Shown: piece after piece, positions 51,954 through 61,269 of the stretch
Layout of the letters: each line of letters opens with the position of its first letter
Position numbering within the stretch: position 1 is the stretch's first letter
DNA from: Thiothrix winogradskyi
Lineage (GTDB): Bacteria; Pseudomonadota; Gammaproteobacteria; Thiotrichales; Thiotrichaceae
Direction: 5' to 3'
Assembly: GCF_021650935.1 (NCBI RefSeq)
Contig: NZ_CP091244.1
Location: 2,542,001-2,606,000 of the forward strand
DNA length: 64,000 bases
Notes under the pieces: generated by a model
Databases searched by the model: none
Seen by the model: the letters and a program-made list of their open reading frames with translations, nothing else
Told to the model about the DNA's origin: nothing
Translations under genes and position numbers: made by a program

Positions 51954-52652
51954 ATGTCTAGCCGTTTGATTATTGCCCTTGATTTTGCCACTGCGGAACA
52001 AGCACTGGCGTTTGTTGCCCCACTCAGCCCCTCACAATGCAAGCTCAAAGTCGGTTTTGAGTTGTTTGTCGCCGCAGGCCCTGAGTTTGTGCGTCAGTTA
52101 ACCGCGCGTGGTTTTGAGGTGTTTCTGGATTTGAAATTTCACGATATTCCCAATACGGTGGCGTCGGCGTGTAAAGCTGCGGCTGGTTTGGGGGTGTGGA
52201 TGCTCAATGTTCATGCGTCCGGTGGAGCCAAAATGATGCAAGCTGCGCGTGAAGCTTTGCAAGAGTTCGCTAACCCACCCAAGCTGATTGCGGTGACGGT
52301 GCTAACGTCGATGGATAAGGCGCAACTTTCCGGCACAGGCATTGCCGCCGAACCTGCACAGCAAGTGCAACATTTGGCGCAATTGACAGCCGACAGTGGT
52401 TTGGATGGCGTGGTGTGTTCGGCACAGGAAGCGGCTATGTTACGCCAACGCTTAGGGAATGACTTCCTGCTAGTGACACCCGGTATCCGCCCGGCTGGCA
52501 GTGATCAGGGTGATCAATCCCGCGTGATGACACCCGCACAAGCGCGGGAAGCCGGAGTCAGTTACGTGGTAGTAGGGCGACCGATTACCCAAGCGACTGA
52601 CCCGCAATCGGTGATTGCGGCGATCAATCTTGAACTGGGCTTTAATTCCTAG
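51954..52652 (+). CDS. pyrF: orotidine 5'-phosphate decarboxylase
   Basis: A 232-residue TIM-barrel enzyme making UMP. IIALDFATAEQALAF is the first strand, KVGFELF and DLKFHDIPNTVASACKAA hold the catalytic Asp-x-Lys-x2-Asp set, and LVTPGIRPAGSDQGDQSRVM and VVVGRPITQA bind phosphate. It follows lapB by 27 bases, the normal order. Its end overlaps the convergent hflD gene by 11 bases. Confidence 0.96.
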   Translation: MSSRLIIALDFATAEQALAFVAPLSPSQCKLKVGFELFVAAGPEFVRQLTARGFEVFLDLKFHDIPNTVASACKAAAGLGVWMLNVHASGGAKMMQAAREALQEFANPPKLIAVTVLTSMDKAQLSGTGIAAEPAQQVQHLAQLTADSGLDGVVCSAQEAAMLRQRLGNDFLLVTPGIRPAGSDQGDQSRVMTPAQAREAGVSYVVVGRPITQATDPQSVIAAINLELGFNS

Positions 52653-53280
52653 CCAAAAACTGTTGCGCTTCTTTTTGCATCGCGCTCCGCGAGAATATGA
52701 GTTTCCAGCGACTTCCGCCCGCTTGCCGCCACAATAAGGCGGCACGGATGCCTGCCAGCAATAAAGCCCGGATTTTTGCCGCATTTTCGGGGTTGGCAAG
52801 GTGATTTTGGTCGCCTTTGATCATAATGCGCGGTCCCAGTTTGCTGACGGTGGTGGTGTAGATTTCAGCGAGCCGTGCAATCATATTGGGGTGGGTCATG
52901 GCGAAAAAGTCCAGTTGTTGTTGGGCGTTTTCGATATTTTTGAGTAATGACTGGAACATATCCGGGTCATTGGCGAGTTTCTTTTCCAGATACAGCAAAT
53001 TGACTGCGTAACGGGTGGCTTCGATGTCTTTGGGTTTGCCATCGGGGTTCAAGGTGCTAGCGCCGAGTTGGTACATCAGTACCCGAAAGCCGGTTCTGAG
53101 TTTGTTAGCACCACCGTAAAGAGCTTCGGGGCTAGAGTGGTCTTCTGTCAAGATGCTGTTGATGCAGGCTTCAAACAGTTCGCTATCAACATTGCCACGC
53201 GCGGCAATTTGCGTGACACCTTCTACACACTGAAACAGTGCGGCAAGGGCTAGGGTTCGATTACGGTTATTGGCTTCCAC
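52642..53280 (-). CDS. hflD: HflD (lysogenisation regulator-type protein)
   Basis: A 212-residue mostly helical protein. NRNRTLALAALFQCVEGVTQIA and the tail FGGKRGRVALSRSAMQ-like region (GIRAALLWRQAGGSRWKLIF) match HflD/YcfC. It is membrane-associated in E. coli and influences phage lambda lysogeny through CII. The adjacent mnmA gene on the same strand is the standard partner. The start at ATG 53280 is supported by length; the gap to mnmA is 71 bases. Confidence 0.9.
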   Translation of the reverse strand: MEANNRNRTLALAALFQCVEGVTQIAARGNVDSELFEACINSILTEDHSSPEALYGGANKLRTGFRVLMYQLGASTLNPDGKPKDIEATRYAVNLLYLEKKLANDPDMFQSLLKNIENAQQQLDFFAMTHPNMIARLAEIYTTTVSKLGPRIMIKGDQNHLANPENAAKIRALLLAGIRAALLWRQAGGSRWKLIFSRSAMQKEAQQFLARN

Positions 53281-53351
53281 AGGTTTTTAGTAAATCCGCG
53301 TTGAATATGTGTTGTGAGGATAAGGGTTTATACAAATAATTCAAGTTATCC

Positions 53352-54476
53352 CTAGGGATGTGGGCACGTGCTTGCCATTGCGTCAATGATACCACCGCCT
53401 AAACAGGTGTCATCTTGATAAAACACAATGGATTGTCCGGGGGTAATGGCGCGTTGTGCCTGGGGAAAGCACACCGCGCTGTGACCATCGGGTTTGAGGG
53501 TGACTTGGCAGGTTTCCTCTGTCTGACGGTAGCGGATTTTGGCTTTGCATTCAAACTGTTCACCAGGGGCTTGACCCGCCACCCAATGCAATTGCGAGGC
53601 TAACAAGAAGTGCTTCATCAGCAATTCGTGTTGATGCCCTTGGGTCACGATCAGGTGATTGTTTGCCATGTCTTTGTCGACCACGAACCAAGGGGATTCA
53701 TCCGCGTCTTTGCGTCCGCCAATGCCTAAGCCTTGGCGCTGACCGAGGGTGTAGTACATTAAACCGTGGTGTTTGCCGATGATCTCATTGTCAGGGGTTA
53801 CGATATTGCCGGGTTGAGCGGGCAGAAAGCGTTGTAGGAAATCGCGGAATTTACGTTCGCCAATGAAGCAAATGCCAGTACTGTCTTTTTTGCGGGCGGT
53901 GGTGAATCCGGCGGTTTCTGCCAATTCGCGCACCTTGCTTTTTTGCAATTCCCCAACCGGAAACAGGCTGCGTTGCAATTGGTGCTGTTGCAGGGTGTAG
54001 AGGAAATAGGTTTGGTCTTTGTTAGCATCCACGCCCTTGAGCATTCGCACTGTGCCGTCTGGGTCACGCGCAATGCGGGCATAGTGTCCGGTGGCGATAT
54101 AGTCCGCGCCCAACTCCAGCGCAAGCTCCAAGAAAGCTTTGAACTTGATTTCCTTATTGCACATGATGTCGGGGTTAGGGGTACGCCCGGCGCGGTATTC
54201 TTCCAGGAAGTAGGTGAAGACGCGCTCCCAGTATTCGCTGGCGAAATTGCGGGTATGCAGGGTGATGCCTAACTGGTCGGCAACGGCTTGCGCATCGGCA
54301 AGGTCAACCGCTGCGGAGCAATAGTCTTCGGTGTCGTCTTCTTCCCAATTTTTCATGAACAAGCCTTCCACTTGGTAGCCTTGTTCCAGCAGCAACAATG
54401 CAGCAACCGAGGAGTCGACCCCCCCGGACATGCCGACAATGACTTTTTGCGTGGCGTGTTGCGTAACGTTAGTCAT
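53352..54476 (-). CDS. mnmA: tRNA-specific 2-thiouridylase
   Basis: A 374-residue enzyme that thiolates U34 of Lys, Glu and Gln tRNAs. VIVGMSGGVDSSVAALLL is the PP-loop, NPDIMCNKEIKF holds the first catalytic Cys and STGICFIGERKF the second. GQRQGLGIGG is also conserved. The frame is open to 54596, but ATG 54476 gives the standard N-terminus and overlaps the end of the Nudix gene by eight bases. This suggests coupled translation. Confidence 0.96.
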   Translation of the reverse strand: MTNVTQHATQKVIVGMSGGVDSSVAALLLLEQGYQVEGLFMKNWEEDDTEDYCSAAVDLADAQAVADQLGITLHTRNFASEYWERVFTYFLEEYRAGRTPNPDIMCNKEIKFKAFLELALELGADYIATGHYARIARDPDGTVRMLKGVDANKDQTYFLYTLQQHQLQRSLFPVGELQKSKVRELAETAGFTTARKKDSTGICFIGERKFRDFLQRFLPAQPGNIVTPDNEIIGKHHGLMYYTLGQRQGLGIGGRKDADESPWFVVDKDMANNHLIVTQGHQHELLMKHFLLASQLHWVAGQAPGEQFECKAKIRYRQTEETCQVTLKPDGHSAVCFPQAQRAITPGQSIVFYQDDTCLGGGIIDAMASTCPHP

Positions 54477-54927
54477 TGGCGATGAAATAGTGCAGGCTGT
54501 CAAGCGAATGGCGTACCCCCGATTCATACATGTCGAGTGAACGCCCGACCAAATCGCTGCGCCAGACACAAGGTTGCTGCTGGCGGATTTGCTCACGGGT
54601 CAGCCAGTGAACGGCGCTAATATCCGGGTCGATTTGGTAGCCGGGGACAGGTTCAAGCAGCGTGCCGGTGAATGTGAAACGCAGGTAAACACGGTCAGGG
54701 TCGTCGCGTTGCATGTGAAAAATACCGAGTAGGGCGGTTGGCTCAAAGTTCCAGCCGGTTTCTTCCAGCGTTTCGCGCCGTACCGCATCCAGCAGGCTTT
54801 CGCCGTGTTCCATGTGTCCGGCAGGCTGATTGATGGTGAGTTGCCCGCCATGCATTTCTTCGACCATTAGAAAGCGGTTATTGTGTTCAATGACACTGGC
54901 GACGGTGACGCGGGGTTTCCAAACCAT
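54469..54927 (-). CDS. Nudix hydrolase (NudJ-like)
   Basis: A 152-residue Nudix enzyme. GHMEHGESLLDAVRRETLEE with the following TGW is a complete Nudix box G-x5-E-x7-R-E-x2-E-E-x-G. The rest fits NudJ, which hydrolyses thiamine pyrophosphate and nucleoside di- and triphosphates and commonly sits beside mnmA. ATG 54927 is preferred over 54936 because AAGGA then lies nine bases upstream. It is the first gene of a minus-strand unit with mnmA and hflD. Confidence 0.9.
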   Translation of the reverse strand: MVWKPRVTVASVIEHNNRFLMVEEMHGGQLTINQPAGHMEHGESLLDAVRRETLEETGWNFEPTALLGIFHMQRDDPDRVYLRFTFTGTLLEPVPGYQIDPDISAVHWLTREQIRQQQPCVWRSDLVGRSLDMYESGVRHSLDSLHYFIAND

Positions 54928-55023
54928 AATGAGCATCCTTCAGCGGGAAAGCGGAGTATTCTACACACAATTTCCCTGCATTGGTCTATAATGCACTCGT
55001 TAAAATAAACCGATAATCAGGGT

Positions 55024-57792
55024 ATGGGTATGATGGATGAATCTTTCCTCGATGGTGAACACGCGCTTTTTTTAGAACAACTGTATGAGCGCTATCAGCA
55101 AGACCCACATAGCATAGATCCGCAATGGCAAGCCTACTTTAAGCGCTTGGATACCGAGCCTGTTACCCGCAGCCCTGTGCCTAATGCGCACAATGGTAAT
55201 GGCAAAGTGTTGGAACAGCGTAGTGAACAATTGCATGTTTCGCGCTTAATCAATGCCTACCGTTACTTGGGGCATTTGGAAGCCAACACCAACCCACTCG
55301 GTGATTACGCTTACAAAGTGGGTGTGCCGCAGTTGATGCTGGAACACCACGGGCTGGAAAATGTTGACCTTGATACCGTATTTGACCCCGGTTCGTTCAA
55401 TATCACCGCCAAGCCAACCTTGGGCAATATTGTCAACGCACTGCGTGAAACCTACCTACGCACGATCGGTTTTGAATACATGCATATCTTGGATGTGCAA
55501 GAAAAACGTTGGCTGCAAAAGCGCATCGAACCGAATATGGGGCACGGCAAACTGACCCACCCCGAACGCCGTAAAATCCTCGAACAACTCACCGCAGCAG
55601 AAGGTTTTGAACAATACTTGCATCGCCGTTACGTCGGGCAAAAGCGTTTCGGGCTGGAAGGTGGCGAAAGTCTGATTCCGTTATTGCAAACCCTGATCCA
55701 CGAAGGCGGCAAACAGGGTTTGCAGGAAATGGTGATCGGTATGGCGCATCGGGGACGTTTAAATGTCCTCACCAATGTGCTGTGTAAGCCTGCGGGCGAG
55801 CTGTTCAGTGAGTTTGAAGGCAAAATCGACGAAACCTATACGGGTGACGTGAAATACCACAAAGGCTTTTCCTGTGATGTCAGCACCGAAGGCGGCCCTA
55901 TGCATTTGGTATTGGCGTTTAACCCCTCGCATCTGGAAATTGTCAGCCCGGTGATGGAAGGTTCAGTCCGCGCCCGTCAAGACCGGCGCGAAGACAAAGA
56001 CGGTGACCAAGTGTTGGGCATTTCGATCCACGGCGATGCGGCATTTGCAGGGCAGGGCGTGGTGATGGAAACTTTCAATATGGCGCAAACCCGTGGCTAC
56101 CGTACTCGCGGCACGATCCATGTCGTTATCAATAACCAGATTGGGTTTACCACCAGCACAGTGTCGGACAGCCGTTCGACCTATTACCCGACGGACGTGG
56201 CGAAAATGATCAACGCGCCGATTTTCCACGTCAACGGCGATGACCCCGAAGCGGTGGTGTATGCCACGCAAGTGGCGCTCGAATACCGTCAGCTATTCCA
56301 AAAAGACGTGGTAATCGACTTGGTGTGTTATCGCCGCTTAGGGCATAACGAAGCCGATGAACCGAACATGACTCAACCGGTGATGTACAGCACCATTCGC
56401 AGTTTGCCCACGACCCGCGCCAAATACGCGCAGCGGCTTGCCGAAGCGGGTGTGGTCAGCGAAGGTGGCGCAAAAGGCTTGATCGACGCTTACCGCACCA
56501 AGCTGTCTAACGGCGGTGTGACCTGTTGTAATAGCCAGACGCGCTCTGGTTTGCCTGCCGAATTGCAAACGCATTGGAAAGCGTATCTTGGGCAACCTTG
56601 GCGGCAGCACATTGACACGACGTGTTCCGCAGAACACATTCAAAGCATTAGCGCCCGCTGGATCAGCAATATCCCCGCTGATTTCGTGGTGCATCCGCGT
56701 GTGTTCAAGGTGCTGGAAGCGCGGGCGGCGATGGGGCGCGGTGAAATCGCGGCGGACTGGGGCTTTGGTGAAAACCTTGCTTATGCCACTTTGGTGGAGG
56801 AGGGTTTTGATGTGCGCTTATCGGGGCAGGATTGTGGTCGCGGCACATTTTCACACCGTCACTCGGTATTGCATCACCAGCAGCGGCGTGAACAGTGGAT
56901 TCCGTTGCAACACACCGCCGATTTTCAAGCCAGATTTACGGTGATTGACTCGGTGTTGTCGGAAGAGGCGGTGTTGGCGTTTGAATACGGTTACGCTACG
57001 GCAGAACCGGATACACTGGTGATTTGGGAGGCGCAATTTGGCGACTTCGTGAACGGGGCGCAGGTGGTGATTGACCAGTTTATCAGTTCCGGCGAACAGA
57101 AATGGCAGCGTTTGTGCGGGCTAGTGATGTTCCTGCCACACGGCTTGGAAGGGCAGGGGCCGGAACACTCATCAGCGCGTCTGGAACGTTTTGTGCAAAT
57201 GGCGGCACAGGAAAACATGCATATTTGCATTCCATCCAACCCCGCGCAGGTATTCCACATGTTGCGGCGGCAAATGCTGCGTAAATACCGCAAGCCCTTG
57301 ATTGTGTTTACGCCGAAAAGTTTGTTGCGGCATCCGTTGGCGGTTAGCCCGCTGGAAGACTTTACGCTGGGGCAATTTGAAGTCGTGCTGGATGATGTGG
57401 ATATCACCGATGTGGATGCGAAAGAGCAGGTGACACGGGTGATTCTGTGCAGCGGCAAGGTGTTCTACGATTTGCTGGAAGAACGGCGCAAACACACGCT
57501 GACCAATACGGCGATTATCCGTTTGGAACAGCTTTACCCATTCCCCGGACAAGAATTGGTGGATGTAATGGAGTATTACCCCAACGTTAAAACCGTGATT
57601 TGGTGTCAGGAAGAACCCGTGAATCAGGGCGCGTGGAATGGCATTAAACACCGTTTCGATGCGTATGATTATACCGAAGTGGTGTGTGTAAGCCGCCCGG
57701 CGATGGCAGCACCTGCGGTAGGGTCATTGTATATGCACCAGCGGCAGCAACAGGCGTTGGTGCGTGAAGCGTTGGGGTTGGATGGGGATTAA
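55024..57792 (+). CDS. sucA: 2-oxoglutarate dehydrogenase E1 component
   Basis: A 922-residue thiamine-diphosphate enzyme of the citric acid cycle. GMAHRGRLNVLTNVLCKP, FNPSHLEIVSPVMEGSVRA, GDAAFAGQGVVMETFNMAQT, INNQIGFTTS and CYRRLGHNEADEPNMTQP are all E1 hallmarks. The length is normal. A TATAAT lies about 30 bases upstream (54987-54992) without a clear -35. The exact start is uncertain between 55024 and 55033. The usual next gene sucB (E2) is missing: an L,D-transpeptidase gene lies beyond, on the other strand. Confidence 0.96.
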   Translation: MGMMDESFLDGEHALFLEQLYERYQQDPHSIDPQWQAYFKRLDTEPVTRSPVPNAHNGNGKVLEQRSEQLHVSRLINAYRYLGHLEANTNPLGDYAYKVGVPQLMLEHHGLENVDLDTVFDPGSFNITAKPTLGNIVNALRETYLRTIGFEYMHILDVQEKRWLQKRIEPNMGHGKLTHPERRKILEQLTAAEGFEQYLHRRYVGQKRFGLEGGESLIPLLQTLIHEGGKQGLQEMVIGMAHRGRLNVLTNVLCKPAGELFSEFEGKIDETYTGDVKYHKGFSCDVSTEGGPMHLVLAFNPSHLEIVSPVMEGSVRARQDRREDKDGDQVLGISIHGDAAFAGQGVVMETFNMAQTRGYRTRGTIHVVINNQIGFTTSTVSDSRSTYYPTDVAKMINAPIFHVNGDDPEAVVYATQVALEYRQLFQKDVVIDLVCYRRLGHNEADEPNMTQPVMYSTIRSLPTTRAKYAQRLAEAGVVSEGGAKGLIDAYRTKLSNGGVTCCNSQTRSGLPAELQTHWKAYLGQPWRQHIDTTCSAEHIQSISARWISNIPADFVVHPRVFKVLEARAAMGRGEIAADWGFGENLAYATLVEEGFDVRLSGQDCGRGTFSHRHSVLHHQQRREQWIPLQHTADFQARFTVIDSVLSEEAVLAFEYGYATAEPDTLVIWEAQFGDFVNGAQVVIDQFISSGEQKWQRLCGLVMFLPHGLEGQGPEHSSARLERFVQMAAQENMHICIPSNPAQVFHMLRRQMLRKYRKPLIVFTPKSLLRHPLAVSPLEDFTLGQFEVVLDDVDITDVDAKEQVTRVILCSGKVFYDLLEERRKHTLTNTAIIRLEQLYPFPGQELVDVMEYYPNVKTVIWCQEEPVNQGAWNGIKHRFDAYDYTEVVCVSRPAMAAPAVGSLYMHQRQQQALVREALGLDGD

Positions 57793-57800
57793 ACACCTAG

Positions 57801-58559
57801 TTAAAGCGACAAACGCCCCAATTCATCCGTTGGCACTTGCACCAATAAGGGGTTGGTATTCGGTTGCAACCAGCGCAATACCTCCAGCAGGTGCTCCCGA
57901 TCCATTCCGGTGCAACCGGAAGTTGGGGTTTGCGGGTCTAGCCACACATGCAGGAAAATTGCGCTCCCATACCCAGGTGTAACCGGCTGGGTGTTATGCT
58001 CCACTATCATGCCGTATTCGTACTGATGATCAGCGCGACGCATCAACTCAAACGACGCCCAATGCTGTTTCGGGGTATTGGGCTGATCCGCACGGATACT
58101 GCGCCACTGGTTGTAATCGGCGGAATCCACCGCATCCACAAAATAATCGCGCTCAGTCGCAGTGCGGTAGGGCATTTGCAAACCTTGCGGGGCATCAGCG
58201 GCATAGCCAAACGCGGTTCCTAAACGAAACACACCGGCGGGTGCTTTACCATCACCCTCGCGTTTTTGCACTCCATCTGACGGATTCGTGTGCAAACCCG
58301 CACCCCAGCCCAAACCGTTGCGCCCCAGCTTAACGGGGATTGCATCACCTACCGGATACCAAGCCGCAGTGCGTTTTTCCATGCGCTTTAAGGTTGCATC
58401 TGTTGTTTTCCAATCTGAAGTCGTCACCAACAACACTTGCGTGGTAGTATTCGGCAGGTTGATTTCAAGCAATTGCTGTTCCAGGCGTGGGGAGCAAGCT
58501 GACAATACACCAAGCAAAATCATCAGCGGCAATAACTGCCACCAATAGAAACGTTTCAT
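57801..58559 (-). CDS. L,D-transpeptidase (YkuD family) lipoprotein
   Basis: A 252-residue envelope protein. The N-terminal signal ends in a lipobox (LSAC, Cys22). The catalytic domain has GKAPAGVFRLGTAFGY, IVEHNTQPVTPGYGSAIFLH and TSGCTGM with the catalytic Cys, preceded by the conserved His. Such enzymes cross-link peptidoglycan or attach lipoproteins. The promoter region upstream contains the 25-base palindrome at 58652-58676. It converges on sucA with eight bases between the stops. Confidence 0.85.
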   Translation of the reverse strand: MKRFYWWQLLPLMILLGVLSACSPRLEQQLLEINLPNTTTQVLLVTTSDWKTTDATLKRMEKRTAAWYPVGDAIPVKLGRNGLGWGAGLHTNPSDGVQKREGDGKAPAGVFRLGTAFGYAADAPQGLQMPYRTATERDYFVDAVDSADYNQWRSIRADQPNTPKQHWASFELMRRADHQYEYGMIVEHNTQPVTPGYGSAIFLHVWLDPQTPTSGCTGMDREHLLEVLRWLQPNTNPLLVQVPTDELGRLSL

Positions 58560-58651
58560 TCAATAATCCATGCCATAGGTGGAAAGAAAGGGTACTCAAG
58601 GAAACTGCCATTTTATCACCCTTTACGTTAGTTCCATATTTCGCATAATAC

Positions 58652-58676
58652 ATATTATGTCAAATTGACATAATAT
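58652..58676. promoter_or_regulatory. 25-base palindrome, candidate operator
   Basis: ATATTATGTCAA, one central A, then its exact reverse complement TTGACATAATAT. It lies about 95 bases upstream of the L,D-transpeptidase start in an otherwise empty AT-rich gap. Each arm contains TTGACA on one strand, so it could overlap a -35 element in either direction. Confidence 0.5.
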
Positions 58677-58739
58677 AAGTGTTATGTAGATGTGTGTTAT
58701 ACATGAACTGTAGAGACGCAAAATCTTGCATAATGAAAA

Positions 58740-59159
58740 TCAGCGTTTGCAGATGGGTGAATCATCCGGTGTTTCGACACTGCGTACAATCGTATCCACA
58801 AAGGTATTCAATTCTTCAGTCGAGATGACGGTCAGCATTCGACTCATCACATCAGGGTTTACTTGTGCAATGGTTTGATGCCCACCGGCTAATTGCAAGT
58901 AAATGCCTGCGGTGCTTTTGCTGTCATCATCCTCAAGTCCTGCCTCTACCAGTGCCTGATCCGCTTCACTAAGCTCATCGTAGAGGTCGTCCAGCATGTC
59001 CCATAAGTCATCGTCTACCCCTTCAGCAATTTTCAGGACAATAGCCCCCTGGACTGGCTCGATTTCGCGTTCAAAGTGCAATTCATGCTCATGTAATGCT
59101 TCAATAAACCGGTCGGCAATGCTTTGGGTGAAAAACAAATATTCGAGTGTTTCATTCAT
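58740..59159 (-). CDS. acidic protein, function unknown
   Basis: A 139-residue acidic protein with no signal peptide or membrane helix. It is rich in Asp and Glu (DDDLWDMLDDLYDELSEADQ) and looks like a mixed alpha/beta cytoplasmic protein. I do not recognise a family. ATG 59159 is chosen because the upstream candidate at 59171 is a TTG placed too close to the AGG. It follows the short-chain dehydrogenase gene by 13 bases on the same strand and is probably co-transcribed with it. Confidence 0.6.
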   Translation of the reverse strand: MNETLEYLFFTQSIADRFIEALHEHELHFEREIEPVQGAIVLKIAEGVDDDLWDMLDDLYDELSEADQALVEAGLEDDDSKSTAGIYLQLAGGHQTIAQVNPDVMSRMLTVISTEELNTFVDTIVRSVETPDDSPICKR

Positions 59160-59172
59160 GATAACTGACAAC

Positions 59173-60012
59173 CTATTGATTTTCTTTGCTGGAAATGCGT
59201 AGTAAAATGCTGTCTAACCAGCGTGTAGGCAATACCCGCCGTAAAACCCAAAAAAGATGCGCAGGTACAGTCACTTGATAACGTGCTTTAGGATTCGGGC
59301 TTTCCAAGGCATGAATGACCTTCTCTAACACAGCTTCTGGTGGCAAGGTAAAGGGAGCAGCAGGCCCTTCCTTCTCAAGGCGGCGAATTGCGCCTTGGTA
59401 CTTTTGCCGATGCACGCTTTGATCAATACTGACATGCGTCTTCAATGACTGCAAAGCATTCGCCCTGAAACGGCTCTCAATGGGCCCAGGTTCAATCAGG
59501 CACACTTTGATGTCGGTATCTGCCAGCTCCAAACGTAAGGTGTCTGCCATGCCTTCTATGGCGTATTTGCTGGCATTGTACGCGCCACGAAATGGCAATG
59601 CCACGTAACCCAACAACGAACTGTTATAAATAATGCGACCTTCATTGCGTTGTCGTAACAGCGGCATAACCATTGTCGTCAACTGATGCCAGCCAAAGAC
59701 ATTGGTCGCGAATTGCTGTTCCAGTGCGGTGCGGGACAGGTCTTCCAACGCCCCTGCCTGCCCGTAAGCGCCATTATGAAACACGGCGTACAATTCGCTA
59801 TTGGTGCGCAACATCAGCTCGTATACCGCATCCTGCACGCTTTCAGGATCGGCAAGATCCAGTTGCAAGGTCTTAAAGCCTTCTGCTTCCAAACGTTCGA
59901 CATCTTCCTGTTTGCGTGCAGAAGCAAACACTTGATAACCCCGTTCCCGCAAGCCTTTTGCCACGCAGTAGCCAATGCCGCTGGAACAGCCGGTAATCAA
60001 CACATTACGCAT
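59173..60012 (-). CDS. short-chain dehydrogenase/reductase
   Basis: A 279-residue classical SDR enzyme. VLITGCSSGIGYCVAKGL is the nucleotide-binding loop (TGxxxGIG), FHNGAYGQAGALEDLSR the NNAG-like region, and IIYNSSLLGYVALPFRGAYNASKYAIEG contains the catalytic Ser-Tyr-x3-Lys set. The Ala-Arg-Lys after the second strand (ASARK) suggests NADP. The substrate is unknown. It precedes the acidic protein gene on the same strand. Confidence 0.9.
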   Translation of the reverse strand: MRNVLITGCSSGIGYCVAKGLRERGYQVFASARKQEDVERLEAEGFKTLQLDLADPESVQDAVYELMLRTNSELYAVFHNGAYGQAGALEDLSRTALEQQFATNVFGWHQLTTMVMPLLRQRNEGRIIYNSSLLGYVALPFRGAYNASKYAIEGMADTLRLELADTDIKVCLIEPGPIESRFRANALQSLKTHVSIDQSVHRQKYQGAIRRLEKEGPAAPFTLPPEAVLEKVIHALESPNPKARYQVTVPAHLFWVLRRVLPTRWLDSILLRISSKENQ

Positions 60013-60126
60013 GTTTTTTCATTCCTTTGCACATTGTGAGATGAGAATGTAGCCTGATTCATTGAATTCATGCAAGTACGCCCCTATTATCACGACCTGC
60101 TAATATACACGGACTGGAGTCTCAAT

Positions 60127-60384
60127 ATGCCTATTTATGCTTATCAATGCAGTGCTTGTGGTCATGAAATGGAAGCGCTGCAAAAAATGTCAGATGCACC
60201 CCTGACGGATTGCCCTGCTTGTCATGCCTCCACATTGGCGAAAACGGTAACAGCCGCTGCATTTCGCCTGGGTGGCGGTGGTTGGTACGAAACCGACTTC
60301 AAAAGCGGCAACAAAAAGAATCTCGCCAATAATGATGCACCTTCTGCTGCTTGTGGAACAGGCGCGTGTCCGGCTTGTAAATAA
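60127..60384 (+). CDS. FmdB-family zinc ribbon protein
   Basis: An 85-residue protein starting MPIYAYQCSACGHEMEALQK, the FmdB/CxxC_CxxC signature, followed by DCPACH, so two C-x2-C pairs form a zinc ribbon near the N-terminus. A Cys-rich tail (CGTGACPACK) adds a further possible metal site. The frame is open from 60070, but ATG 60127 follows GGAGT and gives the standard N-terminus. The family is often found just before aspS; here two porin-like genes lie between. Confidence 0.88.
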   Translation: MPIYAYQCSACGHEMEALQKMSDAPLTDCPACHASTLAKTVTAAAFRLGGGGWYETDFKSGNKKNLANNDAPSAACGTGACPACK

Positions 60385-60513
60385 GCATGAGCGCAGGAAA
60401 CTCCCTTTAAAGCCACTCATCGGAAACCATATAGCACGCATTGCTTATTACCTAGCGACCAGAATAAAATGGCTACGGTTGCTTAATTACAACAATAAAA
60501 GGTTACGAGCATT

Positions 60514-61200
60514 ATGAAAAAATCTATTCTGGTAGCAGCAGCTATTGCTGCGCTTTCAAGTTCTTCGGTGTTTGCTGGTGGTTCTGTCTTTGGCGGTAGT
60601 TCTTCTGAAGACAGTACCGGTGCTATTTACGGTGGTGCGAGCATTGGTCAGTCCAGTGATGGAAGCTGTGAGGCAGCTAACAGCATGTTGGATGAGCTAA
60701 ATGACTTAGCTGGAAGCGAGCTCTTAGCAACAAGTGATTGCGCAAATGCCAGTGCGTGGAAAGTATTTGGTGGCTACAAAGTCACCCCGAACCTTGCAGT
60801 TGAAGGATCATATAATAATTTAGGTAAATATACTGATAGTGCTGAAATTCAAGCCATTCCTGGGGTTAATGTTGATCCAAATTTAGTATCGACTGTCTCA
60901 GAAATGACTGCGATCGGCGTATCCGGTGTGGCAAGTACTCCTATAACTAATGAATTTAATGTATTTGGCAAAATGGGTGTTGCTTCTTGGAGCAAAGAAA
61001 CAGAACTTTCCAACACCAATACTAGAACGGGAGTACAAGATCCACCATTGTCAGCTAAAACTGACGGGGTTGACTTAACTTTAGGCGCAGGTGCTGAATA
61101 TAAAATTAATGACAACTGGGGTGTCCGTGGTGAGGTTGAGCGCTTCGATGGTCTCAACGCCAACCTCTACTCAGTTGGTGCGAGTTTCTCAACGTTCTGA
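60514..61200 (+). CDS. outer-membrane beta-barrel protein
   Basis: A 228-residue exported protein. MKKSILVAAAIAALSSSSVF followed by AGG is a signal peptide. The mature part has alternating hydrophobic strands (AIYGGASIGQSS, WKVFGGYKVTPNLAVEGSYN, NVFGKMGVASW, DLTLGAGAEYKINDNWGVRG, YSVGASFSTF) and ends in Phe, as outer-membrane barrels do, so an eight-stranded OmpA/OmpW-like barrel is likely. Two cysteines in the mature part could pair. It is a paralogue of the next gene. A terminator follows. Confidence 0.82.
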   Translation: MKKSILVAAAIAALSSSSVFAGGSVFGGSSSEDSTGAIYGGASIGQSSDGSCEAANSMLDELNDLAGSELLATSDCANASAWKVFGGYKVTPNLAVEGSYNNLGKYTDSAEIQAIPGVNVDPNLVSTVSEMTAIGVSGVASTPITNEFNVFGKMGVASWSKETELSNTNTRTGVQDPPLSAKTDGVDLTLGAGAEYKINDNWGVRGEVERFDGLNANLYSVGASFSTF

Positions 61201-61221
61201 TAATCCAAAAAATCTCAGAGT

Positions 61222-61253
61222 AGCCCCTTTCTTTTTCAAGAGAGGGGCTTTTT
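61222..61253 (+). terminator. rho-independent terminator
   Basis: AGCCCCT and AGGGGCT form a stem around a 14-base loop, followed by a run of T. It lies between the two beta-barrel genes, so they are probably transcribed separately. Confidence 0.85.
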
Positions 61254-61269
61254 ACCAAGGAAACCCCCC

